Assembly (NCBI GenBank): GCA_015680685.1
Contig: MNCI01035354.1
Location: forward strand, 1,386,253 to 1,450,252
Direction: 5' to 3'
Source: Gnetum montanum
Taxonomy: Eukaryota; Streptophyta; Gnetopsida; Gnetales; Gnetaceae
Length of the DNA stretch: 64,000 nucleotides
Shown here: one piece after another, positions 41,659-52,666 of the stretch
How the letters are laid out: each line of letters opens with the position of its first letter
Numbering within the stretch: position 1 is the first letter of the stretch
Translations under genes and position numbers: made by a program
The notes under the pieces: generated by a model
What the model was told of the DNA's origin: nothing
The model's input: the letters and a program-made list of their open reading frames with translations, nothing else
The model's database searches: none

Positions 41659-44600
41659 TTAAGGCATTTTCAGGCCACATGTAAATGCGTAAGCTAGTAC
41701 AATGCAAACGAAGGTGATGTATGCACAACGAACAAAGGTGAAGAGTGGGTGGGGATAAGATGTGTTTTTGGTCGCAAGGGAGCCTTGATCATGCAGTTGT
41801 TTCCTAGCCAAACATGGTCTAGGAGGTGTGCTAGGTTGCTTTGGGAGGCTTTTGATTTTTACCACTTGTTCGGGCATTTTAGCTCTAGGTGTTGCATTTG
41901 TTGCCGCATGTGTTACATCAAGAGGCTCCTCTTTCAAGACCTGTGACATGTCTATGTTGTGGATGGCTTGAAAGGGAGCATTATCGCCATGTATGATGAC
42001 TTGTCCACCTTCGTATGGAAGGCGGATTTCTTGATGTATCGGTGAGGAAACAGCCCATTGTTGTGCTAGCCAATGTCTACCAAGAATCATGATGAAACTA
42101 GGCATCTCTTCTATGATAGTGAACTTCGTGCTGGTGGGGAATTGTTCCCCTACCACAAAGGCTAGGTTGATTATGCCCTTAACTATGACACGTGATCCAT
42201 TGAAGGATTTTAAACACGTGGCTTCTGTTGGCATGATCTCATCTGCCATGCCTAGTTTGTCGATGACCGAGTATAGAACTATGTTGGTTGCCGTGCCATC
42301 ATCAACGTGCACTCTATGAATGGTACATTACCCAACACGTATGCTAATCGAAAATGGAGCTATTGTGACCTCCCCTTGTTCGAGGCTAACTTTAACTGCA
42401 TCATCACAGAAGGCTAAGATGTTTGAACCCAATCGTTGCGGTGTGTGTTGTGAAATCATTACACGAATGGATTCCATGTTAGCAGGGATGTTCTTTGTAA
42501 TAGGGATGGATGCTAACATTTGCGCTAAGGCTTCGCGATGAGCCGATGATGTCATGACCAGGTCGTACAAGCTCATGGCTGTGTTCTTTTGTTTGAGCGT
42601 TTGTTTCACCTGGGCTAGTGTAGCTACAAAGTCCATGTTATTTGTCGTTGTGTTGGTTGCCTCTGTATGGGTCAAGGGCTTGGGCCTGGTTTGTTTGGGA
42701 TTAGGGGCGGGACCCCTAGTGTTCAGTTTTTGTGTACTAGGTGTGGCCTTTGCTTCGGCTATGGGAGTTGTTCATTTTTTGTTTGTCCTCTTCTGTTTCC
42801 ATTTGGTAGGCTTATCCATGTTGCCTACATTTGGGCTGTGGGTGGGTGAGGGGCCATCGCATGGTGGCACCTTTATGAAAAATGGTAGTTTGGGAGGAGT
42901 TGTTGGTGTTTGACTAGCTTGTTGTGGCACCTTGATGATGAAAGGTTTCTTTGCTGTTGTCGTTGGTGCAACATGCCAGTTTAACGTCTTAGCGGATAGT
43001 TGTGGTGGTACTTTGACCACAAAGGGTGTCTTCGATGCTCGGGATTGCATTGAATCTTGCAAATTTAACATCTTAGCGGACGTGTGAGGTGGTGGTACCT
43101 TGATCACGAAAGGTGTCGTCGGTGCTCTAGGTGGGACCTTGATGATGATGGGAGGCCCCTTGCTTGTGGAGGTGGAGGGGATTATTGCCTTGCTGGGAGG
43201 CACATGGATCAAAAAAGGTTGGCACATAGGTTTAGGCTTACTATCTATGCCAATGGAGTTTATGACATAGGAGGCATTGTCTATGCTAAGTTGATTCAGG
43301 GTGTTGACATTCAGTTGGCCCCATTCTATCATTGCTTGTAGATCATCCTATAACGCACGACAAGTGTCGATGTTGTGACCGGACATCTGGTGGTAGTGAC
43401 AGAATTGGTCTAACTTGAAATGTTGTGGAACTGGGGGCTCGTTTGGTGCTACTAAGTTGGGGTTCCTTAGTAGCTCGCAGTACCTGTCATGTCTTCGGCG
43501 GGCATTTTTTGCTACTTGTTTGTATTGGATTTTCTCGGTTTTGAGGAGTTGCTCTAGTAGTTCAAAGGGTTGCGTGGGTAGTGACATATACTTAGAGTGA
43601 TCCTTGCACTGAAAGTTGGGCCTGGAGGTGGCCTTTGTTGTTGTAGGGAGGCTGGTACAGGTGTTTGTTATTTTTGTGCTTGTAGCTATAGTTTCCATTG
43701 TTGCCTGTTATTTGGCAACATGTTCGTTCTTGTAAGCCACATAGGCGGGATCATTGCTAGCTTGTGCAGATTGTTCAATGTTCTTGATCTATGTGAATGC
43801 TTGGCTCAATGTTTGAGCGCTTAGTTAGTAAAGTTTTGACTTAATGAAGTCATTCACGGCTCCCTTCAAAATCGTAAGTAAATACTTTTCAGGGATGGGC
43901 TCATGAAGTTTGTTAAGGGCTGCACTCCATCATTGGATGAACTTTTGCACAAGCTCAAGTGGCGCTTGTTTCACCTGTATCAGAGTGTCTAGTGTGGCCT
44001 CAAGCTTCAGGTTGTACTTAAACCTGGTAACGAACTAATGTAACAGATCCTCCAGAGAGGATATGGAGTTACGAGGCAAGGCTCGGCACCAGTCTATGGC
44101 TATGCCCGTTAAGGACATAGCGAACACTTGTAAGATTGTGTGGGGCCAAGCTTAAAGCAATAGAGTTTCTGATCGGAATGTGACTAAGTGAGTGTTTGGA
44201 TCTTCCTTCCCGTTGTACTTGGTTAACTGGGGTAGTATGATTCCCTTGGGTAAAGCTAACGGTGGCACTGAAGAGTTAATTGGATCATCCTGGTAGAAAT
44301 CCAGTACTTTAACTTATTCAGTGTTGGTAGTTTTGAGGTGCTTTACCTCATCAGCTAACGCTTGCATCATTTTTTTTGCTTCTACCCACTCTTGAGCGGT
44401 AGGAAAATTAGTTAGTTCGAGAGATTGTTGGGCTATCATTTGTTGCTATGGAGCACCATTCAGAGTTGTGGTTGTGGGGTTTGGCACGTTGAAGTGAGCG
44501 GGTTGTTGAACAAGGGGTATGGTTCCTTGCCTAGCAACAAACTTTGAAGTGACACCCTGGATGTGTGGGGCCAATGTAACCAAAGTGGCCCCATGTGTTT

Positions 44601-45105
44601 GCACTGGCGGCATGTACTGGGTGGACGTGGACGTGGGTAGTCCATGTCGGGATGCCAATGCTTGTGTGCTCGTTGACGTGTGGTGAGGGACCATCTGTCC
44701 CATGCGAGGGTGCAATGATGGGTTCACGTAGGCATGGGGACTGAGGGTGTGGTATGAATACTCAGGTTCAGATTGTGCCTTGAAGTCATCTATATCATGT
44801 TGGTTGTGGGGCTCTTTAGTGGGTCATCGTGTGTTTTGGCCCCTTGCTAGAAGGAGTTGAGAGATGAGTCGATGGTGAGGCTCAAAAAGGGGGATGATGT
44901 CATATACAGAGGGGACAAATTCATGACCTCCCATGTATATGCACTCGAAGTTTTGTTTTGTCTTCGGTTCTATGGTATCAAGAGGAAGGTTGGCCTGAAT
45001 CTTCACATAGATAAAGTTGTATTGTTCTTATGTGAGGATTACGAAGGTGCATGCGTTAGAGTTCTAAGAGGACTCCATGGTGATGCGTGCTTGGGCAAGG
45101 TCCAT
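41659..45105 (-). pseudogene. T2 gag-protease polyprotein
   Basis: 1149 codons in one frame without net frameshift, broken by roughly a dozen in-frame stops. ATG at 45105 (MDLAQARIT). Order: N-terminal region with HEFVPSVYDIIPLF; Thr/Pro/Gln-rich part; EWVEAKKMMQALADEVKHLK (coiled coil); capsid with ALPKGIILPQLTKYNGKEDP, IDWCRALPRNSI, LEATLDTLIQVKQ and EPIPEKYLLTILKGAVNDF; FQCKDHSKYM; zinc knuckle CHYHQMSGHNIDTC (C-x2-H-x3-GH-x4-C, about 43.37 kb), the Tat-type form; a linker with five PFxIKVPP repeats; then protease, VHVDDGTATN active-site region (about 42.3 kb) to MILGRHWLAQ. The frame ends at 41659. Confidence 0.83.
42772..43240 (-). repeat. PFVVKVPP peptide repeats in T2 linker
   Basis: Within the gag-protease frame: PPIIIKVPP, PFVIKVPP, PFVVKVPP, PFIIKVPQ and PFFIKVPP, plus a divergent PFLIHVPP. 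Two copies are followed by SAKMLN or SAKTLN, whose DNA (near 42971 and 43055) is the CTAGTTTA hairpin module read on the opposite strand. T1 has two copies (PFIIKA, PFVVRA). Confidence 0.75.
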
Positions 45106-45251
45106 TGTCAAATGTTTTAAATGTTTGAATGTGATAGTGTAAATGAGTGAAAATTTGGTTAAGTGTTGGACAATGAATGAAGAAAATTCTAAGTGTTGGC
45201 AGCGTATACCAAAGAGTCATAGCGTGCAGACTGGCCTGACAGTGTGCAAAT

Positions 45252-45440
45252 CTCAGAGTGCAACCCTCAGTGTGTAGGCCTCAGCATGCAGATCTCAACG
45301 TGCAGATCTCAGCATGTAGGCCTCAGTGTGCAAATCTCAGCATGCAAATCTCAGCGTGCAAGCCTCAGCATGCAGATCTCAGCGTGCAAATCTCAGCGTG
45401 CAAGCCTTAGCATGTAGATCTCAGCGTGCAGGCCTGGCAT
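45252..45440 (-). repeat. 14-bp tandem array in T2 leader
   Basis: About thirteen copies of CTCAGCGTGCAGAT and close variants (CTCAGCATGCAAAT, CTCAGTGTGTAGGC) between primer site and gag, in the untranslated leader. Followed up to 45640 by a segment dense in AGATCT. T1 has no array here. Confidence 0.85.
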
Positions 45441-45641
45441 GCAGCATATATACACTGGGTGTGCAGTAGATGTGGTTGAACAGGGTGCAAATCTAAAAGA
45501 TTCGAAGTCAGATCTACGCTAACTGAGTGCAGATCTGGAAAAATTGACTGTAGATCTGGGGTCGCAGGAAGCAGATCTATCAGATGGACTAGCAGATCTG
45601 AAGAGATCTATGCTGGGTCAGAGTAGATCTAAGCAAAGAGA

Positions 45642-45660
45642 GGCCCTCCTTCTAGCACCA
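45642..45660 (-). other. T2 primer-binding site (tRNA-Asn type)
   Basis: On - TGGTGCTAGAAGGAGGGCC, five bases from the LTR. One transition at the CpG from the tRNA-Asn complement over the first 16 bases. Confidence 0.82.
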
Positions 45661-45665
45661 TTTTC

Positions 45666-47077
45666 TGTACTGTCTGAAATCGTCGGTGCAAGGCTGAAAT
45701 GAAACAGACACCGAGAGATCTACAGATAGGCACAAAAGACTCTACCTTCGATTGAGGGCAAGCTGGAATGGACGAAGGCAGAGTGCTTTCAATGGTCCAC
45801 ACGCAGATCAAACGAAGACTTCCCCAACGTACACACTTTGCAATGCGTTGGGTTATACGTAAACAATGCACATTAAACATAAACCGTAACATAAACAGGC
45901 ACAATAATGTAAACTGGAATGTAAACATAAACTGGAAAAACAAAGAAAACTACAATAAATTTGGGCAAAAAATGTAAAATTTTTTGTATTGAAAAAATGA
46001 TTACAGTGTGCACCGATTAGAACGTAGTTGTGGATTAATCACAAGGCAGACGTTTAGCCCCGGTGGGTCATGACGGGTGCTAGAAGATGCAGGTTTTGGG
46101 TTGTAGGGAAATGCAGCATCTAAGTCTGATGCCCCAGCCTACAGAAGTTGATGCCCTGATTTGCTCAATGTTTTTCATTCAGTTTTTGTCTCCGTTTGTA
46201 AAAATTTCGAACCCCCGATCTAGTGAAAAATTGGGGTTTTTATGAGATCTTGGGCATTAGATTTGGATCTGGAAGGGTATGAGTGGCCATGGGTGAGAAA
46301 ATTTCGAGTCGGATGACATGTGGCTGTGTTGCCTGAGTGCAAAGAATATTACAACTGTATAGCATGCTGCATGCCAGTGTGCTGCATGCCAGCGTTCTAC
46401 ATGCCAGAGTTCTGCATGCCAACGTGCTGCATGCCAGCGTTCTGCATGCCAACGTTCTGCATGCCAGCGTGTACACGTTGGGCGTGCATAGTATGTATGC
46501 TCAGCCTACACACATGTAGATGCATCATTTCGAGGTTGAAACTTGATTTTCAGGTGCCGGTGATGATGCCCAACAGTTGCCCTACATCCGAGAGTCGATT
46601 TTAGGTGAAAATCTTGCTCTTTGGTGCCTATTTTGGGTCATTTTTGATCGTGCACACTGGGCGTGCAAGAATGAAAACCCATCATTTAGGGCCCGAAATT
46701 TGATTTTTAGGTGCCTGAGAGCTGCTGGCGACCTTGGGAAAGGTCCTGGGGGGTCCAGACGCTCAATTCTGACATGTTTTGGCTCATTTTTAGGGCTCAA
46801 AAGTTGCTGTACGCTGGGCTATACGCTGGCCAGCGTAAACCAAGGTGTGCCCAAAGTATACTTAGTCAAAACCAAGTATTTTGAACCCAAAACATGAAAT
46901 TCTTGATGTTGGATGTTGATGTAGTCACCAATGGATTTCGGGGAACTTTTACTTGCTTGATTCGACTTCGTTTGATGCTGTTTGTAAAGTTTGCAAGTTT
47001 CGGTCATGTTGGGAAGCATCATGACTTAGCTCGATTCTTGTCCAAAAGTGTTAGGTCCAAATTTTTGTGGTGTTTCA
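45666..47077 (-). repeat. T2 5' LTR (right copy)
   Basis: 1412 bp. Same ends as the left copy. Contains the 15-bp array at 46367-46471 where the left copy has a single unit. The possible promoter (cataaaaac on -, near 46235) matches the left copy near 39317. Confidence 0.9.
46367..46471 (-). repeat. 15-bp array (CTGCATGCCAGCGTT) x7
   Basis: Seven units of 15 bp with few changes (CTGCATGCCAACGTG, CTACATGCCAGAGTT). The left LTR has exactly one unit at 39441-39455. Reading frames through it give CMPAF-type peptides and are not genes. Confidence 0.9.
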
Positions 47078-47082
47078 TGAGG

Positions 47083-48716
47083 CCCCTTTTCATTAAGTAA
47101 AACTTTAACAAACTTGTCACCTTGGTAGTTTCCAAACTTGAAAAGGATTCAAAGGTTTCAATAGGGGGTGACTTCAAGGGAACTCAATACTCTCTGTACT
47201 CTTCTGCCTACTTGGATGCATGAGTGTTTTCATGAATTTCTTACCATTCTATGTCAACCAATAATAGGAAGTTAAATAAGCCTTTGCATGGTGTAGTTCC
47301 TATTCAAAAAAGAAAAATGAAAAATAATAATAATCATCATCATAATAAATGAAAAAAATGATGATGGGAATTCAAAGCACATCCCTTAGACAAAATAAGG
47401 GGCTACAAGAACTAGTTATGGGACTAGAAAGAAATGTTATCCATGTCTATAGGTCTCCTCTCACTTCCTACTTCTATTTTCTTCTCTATAAGAAACAATG
47501 TTTGATCTATGGGAGCACTCTTGTGTCTCAAGGGGACAGTTCAATCTTAGAGTCGTGATGTGAAGTCACTGAACATCGTTGGTTTTAGTCAGGACTAAGG
47601 ATGAAGTTTTATCACATCATTTAACCACCAAATTCACAAGGGACTTCATGTGAGCTTAATTGGAAACTCTATTCCACTCTCTCTCTCATCCATCTATGCC
47701 TTTCATGACTCACCTTATTGCTGGTATCCATGCACTTGTTTAATTTCTTAGTTTGATGTGCCTAAATTTTTAGGTGGATTTTTCTAGGTTTTGGTTCTTA
47801 ACTTTCATAACCATTACTCACCTATGGGGCCCATGAACTCCTTAGGTTGAGGTTATGCAAGGGAAAAAAGGGCATGTACCTGCTATGGGGAGAACTCATT
47901 TTCATATCTCTTAGTTGGGTTAGTTAAGTATCTCATCCTTAGACATGTCCACAATCCAAACATTCATGTGCCCCATCCAATGCATCCAACTGTGCACTCC
48001 TTAAGGCAATTTCTTTAATGAGCACATTTTCCACCATATTTTTTCATTTTTGAGCTTTCAACGAACCTCTTAAATGACTCCATCAAATTATTGGAATTTC
48101 TAGGACTCCATAGACCCCACTTTCATTAGAAAACTCCATGTATTTTTTTTGATAAATTTAAGTTAAAAAATTTTATTTACAACCTTCGTAAATGGGTACC
48201 CGTCAATGGACCCCCTACATATACGAAACCCTACATACAAGACCCTGTCAAAGTAGCACAAAAATAGTATATATGCACATGCCCACACTTCAAATTTTTC
48301 ACATCTCCTTTCAAACACTAAAGGCATTTTTGCAGTTTTCAAAGCCCAAAACCTTCCAAGAGTCATATCTACCTAACCATTTATCCAAGTCATTCCGTTC
48401 TTTAACCTTGTAGTTATCAGAGATAAGCTCTTACTCATGCGGCCACAGACTTGAAGTTTTTGACAAAAACTTTTTCTAAATGTTTCTAACTCCCACAAAG
48501 GTTTAACAAAGAAACATACATGAAAACATCAAATTACAAAAGTTAAACCCTTCCAACTAGCTCTGGTAACACTTTGAACTTAAAAATTAATAATAAAATA
48601 ACCAATCTACCATGGTCCAACCTTAGCCAAAGTGTAACTAACTAACAAGATGAGGTATCAAAACATTATAAGTTACACATTATATATAATAATCCTTGGA
48701 TGTGTTGTGACCATAG
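47083..48716 (+). other. O1 spacer before the 3' ORF
   Basis: Noncoding; continues 38739. Collinear with O2 63205-64000 (TTCATTAAxxAAAACTTTAA, GGTGTGACTTCAAGGGAA, ATTTCTTACCATTC, CAAAGCACATCCCTT) and with N1 about 6700-8100. Contains an AATAATAATCATCATCATAATAA run near 47320. No gene seen. Confidence 0.7.
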
Positions 48717-51600
48717 ATGGCACCAAAGGGGAAGCACACACAGGAAGGAGGACCACCATAGCCATAGGACAAATGACCATGAATGGGAAGGGATCAAGAA
48801 TAGGCCCAAGAAGAATAAGTAGCAACCCATGCTACGGGACCTCTTAGGGAGGAGCCTAAAGTGGAATTTGTTTGTCAAATTCCAGAACAAGTAATAATGA
48901 TAGAGCAATCCCACTAGGATGAGGCACCATCTCCACAAGCAAACCTTGAGGTGATCTTGACAAAAGCTTGTCTTAAGCAAATCAAATCAAAGGAGGTTTA
49001 GAAAAGTATGATCCAAGAGTTGAATTTTGGCCCTTTCTAGGAGCAAGCACCTCAAGAAGTATAAGATCAATTGAAGACCTCTCCCATGTGGCCCATCATC
49101 ACTTTCAATAGGAACTAGTACATGGAAGAGACATTCTTATTTTGGAATAATAGGTAGGCCAGTTCAACAATCAAGATCAAGGACATTTCAATGTCCTACT
49201 CAGTGTAGACCATTTTAGAGGAACTTGGGTTGCCAAAAACTAGAGGCACCTTGTTGAGATTCTAATATAGGCAAATACTAAAATCAAGAAAAAATGGATA
49301 CATCAGTGTTATGGCATCGACCATAAGGAGTTTGGTGTGCTTACATTGGTAGAGAGAATATTCTACTAGATTATTGCCTTTCACCTCAATCTAATGGTGA
49401 GGCCAAGCAAGATCACTATCTTCTCCACCCATGTATGTGCTACTCTAAGTAGTAGATTCCCTATCAACCTTCCATAGCTAATCTACTTTGAGATAGAAAA
49501 GCACTTCAAGGAGAACGAATGCAAAAGGAAAGCACTCCCCTTTCGATGCCTCATCAAAAAACTATGTTATAGGGGAGGAATAACCCACTATGCAAATGAT
49601 AAAGTCCAATGTGCTGCATCCGCTAACTAGATGGAGATGATGAAGGATAAATTATCTACAATAATCATCCGAGAAGAGGAGCAACAACCACCACCTCCAC
49701 CATCCACTCAGCAAATAGTGTCAAATATCACTACAACTTCTCAACAGTTGCACAAATTCTAAGAATGACTCTTAAGTAAGTAAGAGCAATGAGCAAGAAC
49801 AACTGGTGGCAATCCATTTGTATACCAACCAACAATGAGTTACTTGAATGAAGTGGCTCAAGCAGTTAGTCGGATGGAGGAAAGCCAACTAATCTTTTCA
49901 ACCCAAAGAATGCAGTTGCCCATAAGATCAAATCCTAGCATCTAAGAGGTAATGGTATCCCTTTTGCAATAGCAAGAATTCCCAAAGATCTCTAGGAATG
50001 TTGCTACTTTTTTAGTGCATTTAGAGGAGGATAAGGAGGTAATAGTTTTGATGATGTAGCACTATGGGAAGGACATAGTAGTAGAGGTGGTTGCTAATAG
50101 AATTGCTAAAACTCTAAATGCACCTATAGTGTTTGTACCAAATTTCTCTACACTTAAAGATGTCCATACACCCACAAGGATAGAAAGTAGTAAGTTGAGT
50201 GCAACACAACATCAACAATTACTAAACCGACTAGTGGAAACTAGGCCACCAATTTCAAACATCTTCAACCTTCTAAACAACATAACTACAAGCTAGTCAG
50301 AGATGCTAGAAGCAAGGGGCAAGAATATCATTTTGGAGGAGCAACTTGAAATAGCCAAAGAGCTAAATGAATGCTTGGCTTTGAAGGTTGCCAAAATAAG
50401 AGCCTAGATTGCTAACCCTGCATTCCTCAACCCAACATTAACAAAGGATGAGGCCCTTGAACAGCTTCACACAAGATTGAAATGGTTTGAGGGAGTGATG
50501 AAGACAATGATGTTCTATCAATCTTTGGTAGAGGCCACTCAACATAAAATTTAGAAGGCCTTGGATCAGATTCACTAGGAGAATGTACAATTCATCATAT
50601 AGAATCATCACCTATGAAATGTTGATGCACAAAAACAACAAATGGTAGATATCATCCATCAACAACAGAAGTAGCTAGTTAAAGTGAAACTGAGCTAAGG
50701 ATATTTGTAGCAAAATATAGAAACCTCTCCATGGAGGAGGTCCATACTCTTCACTGAAAGACTATAATCAAAGTAGCCTCCTAAAAATTAGAGGCTCTCA
50801 AATTTAAAAGAGTCAAAAAAATCACTATAGAGATTAGGTTAGTCTATAGAAAGAAGTTAATGAAAAACACATCCAATTGGTAAAGGCAAAAGTAAATGAA
50901 ACCATCCAACAACTCTAGTAAGGAAGAGAGATATGAAAACCTATCATTAATAAGATAGATTCCTATAAGAATGTGGAGATATGCATGAAGGAGTTGCAAA
51001 TTAAAGAGATGATAGAATACATGGAACTTGCCAATCTCTAATATCCAAATCTAGCTATGCTGACTACTAGACAACCATGATTTGAATTGGAGAAATAAGT
51101 GGCCAACTCATACTTGTTGTATGAGGCAAAGCTCTAGCACCACAAGAACACCAAGAAGAAGCTTGTGGTCGCAAATGCAAAACTCAAGGTTCTCAAGGTA
51201 AAGTTCACTAATCAAAGATTAGCTACTAAGAACTTGGCCAAAAGGATGAACTACTACTAGGAGCTTTAGAACACACTCAGGATGTTTGATATTAAACCCA
51301 AGGAATTCACTACCTGTTTTGTCAATGTGAAGGAGCTATTCCTGGTAATGCCCTATTAGTGAGATATCCCCATTCTAGCCCACATTGGTGATGTTGCATG
51401 GACTATGAATGATCCCCAGAGTAAGGAGGAGAAGATGAAGGCATTGTTGAATACCTTTCACCTTCCACCAAAAGTGAAAGCTATAGTAGGACAACCATAA
51501 CTACCTCAACCACAACATGCACTCGAAGCCGAGAAAGGTCCTTTAGAACCTCAGGAAACTCCACCACTTGGGACCATCTAACCTTTTCAACCACCTTCAC
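48717..51600 (+). pseudogene. O1 extra 3' ORF
   Basis: Long uninterrupted-in-plan relic of roughly 950 codons, now full of stops. Starts MAPKGKHTQEGGPP. Then an N-terminal domain (QELNFGPF, MWPIITFNRN, YMEETFLFWNN, IKDISMSYSV), a Pro-rich hinge (QQPPPPPSTQQ, 49.69 kb), a middle part (YGKDIVVEVVANRIAKTLNA, 50.06 kb on) and a coiled-coil-like C-terminus (AKELNECLALKVAKIRA; VANAKLKVLKVK). Matches the split N1 ORF. By position it corresponds to the extra ORF of Athila elements, but I see no envelope hallmark such as a signal peptide or transmembrane anchor; a nuclear or capsid-associated coiled-coil protein is equally possible. Confidence 0.6.
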
Positions 51601-51823
51601 GCTATCAAATAATATGTTATCCAATTTTGTTTAATCATGTTATGGTGTTAAATTTTATGTTATGAACATCATAATTTTGTAATCAATGTCGATCCATATG
51701 CCAAGGCACATAATTTTGTTTTATTGTGTTAGCTTTGGTGTGTCATGTGTAAATCCATAATCCCATACCTTCCCAATTTTTGTAAAGAACTTAAGAATGA
51801 GTTTTTATTCAATCATGGGGGTA

Positions 51824-52666
51824 TGATGAAGTGTCTTCAGTTGGCTGTGTTAATGGGATGCCATCGATGCTACCTCATTGATAGGATCCCATTAACATAG
51901 AGTTTCCTTCGTTAACATGTACTCATCAACATGGCACCCTAGTAGGTCTATATATACAACACCCCAGCCATGTTAATGAGAGTTAGATTTTTAGTTTCTA
52001 GTGGAATTATTATAGTTTGTTTCCATAAGAGATAGAATAATTTTCTAAGTACCCATAACAAGAGTCAAGGAGTGTATGGATCTTTATTCAAGCACTACTA
52101 TACTTGAGTACCACAAGGTTTTTGGCAATAAAGACAAGCTTTTTAATAAGCCTTGTAGCACTTGGACTAGCTTAATGATTTATTTATGCATTTATTATTT
52201 TCATTAACTAAGCAATTAGTTATGCTAGAATGATTAAGACTTTAACCACTTCGAGCATACATATAACACTTAGTAATCCCAATAGCGCTTAATGCTTAGT
52301 TACCTAGTAGGGTTATATGTGTTTAGGATGTGTATGAAAAGTGGGACCAAATGCTTGTGTTAAGATAATTAGTAATTAGATATTAAATTAGTTGAATTAG
52401 TTAATCAATTTATTCTCAATCTATCACCAACCTTAGGTGAACAAAATATAAAAATGATAAAAATCATGTGCCTCAATTACACTTAACCATACAACTAAGC
52501 CTCACAAGTGTAGTTGGCAAGACAACAATCGTTCCATGATTAGATTTACCTTCTAGATTGAATCCTATGAATGAGAACACTAGGAATCCATAGAGTTTGA
52601 CCAGATCACATGTGAACACCTTAGCAATTCATATGGTTAGGCATTTGGTTACCTCGCTACTCATCA
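51824..52666 (+). repeat. O1 3' LTR
   Basis: 843 bp, TGATGAAGTGTC...GCTACTCATCA, preceded by the polypurine-like CATGGGGGTA, TATA box ctatatata at 51948-51956. The U3 holds ATGxCATCGATGCTACC and repeated GTTAACATG words unlike N1, so it is a different subfamily from N1; the 3' half matches N1, F1 and O2 LTRs. Bases after it (cactt, 52667-52671) would be the target duplication, but the left end of O1 is outside the window. Confidence 0.85.

Larger units (their letters stand above)
38740..47077 (-). mobile_element. T2: Tat-like element with gag-protease only
   Basis: Bounded by LTRs 38740-40074 and 45666-47077 and by an exact 5-bp duplication tgagg (38735-38739, 47078-47082). On -: 5' LTR, 5-base spacer, tRNA-Asn primer site, tandem array, gag-protease frame 45105-41659, one hairpin module, module cluster, noncoding region, polypurine tract, 3' LTR. 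RT, RNase H and integrase are absent. Same family as T1 by LTR start TGAAACACCAC, polypurine tract, primer site and protein. Nonautonomous; T1-like elements could have supplied the enzymes. Confidence 0.9.
1..52666 (+). mobile_element. O1: Athila-like Ty3/gypsy element, 3' part, multiply interrupted
   Basis: Outermost element of the left three quarters of the window; its 5' LTR and gag lie left of base 1. Its own sequence is 1-755, 36287-38739 and 47083-52666; the rest is later insertions (N1 with its cargo, and T2). The pieces join in the order reverse transcriptase, RNase H, integrase, noncoding spacer, extra 3' ORF, polypurine tract, 3' LTR. The order is confirmed by collinearity with the related, less interrupted O2 copy at 59.9-64.0 kb. 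Family assignment rests on RT wording such as IVLGHRIS and VFxDDFSTYG, typical of Athila-clade pol, and on the tRNA-Asp primer sites of sister copies. It is dead: many stops and an internal RT deletion. Confidence 0.88.

Noticed and set aside
45252-45440. Possible CRISPR-like array
   Set aside because: Units are contiguous with no unique spacers, and the DNA is a plant retrotransposon leader.
46240-46604. Cys-Met-Pro-Ala repeat peptides on both strands
   Set aside because: Translation of the 15-bp LTR array; no start context or family similarity.
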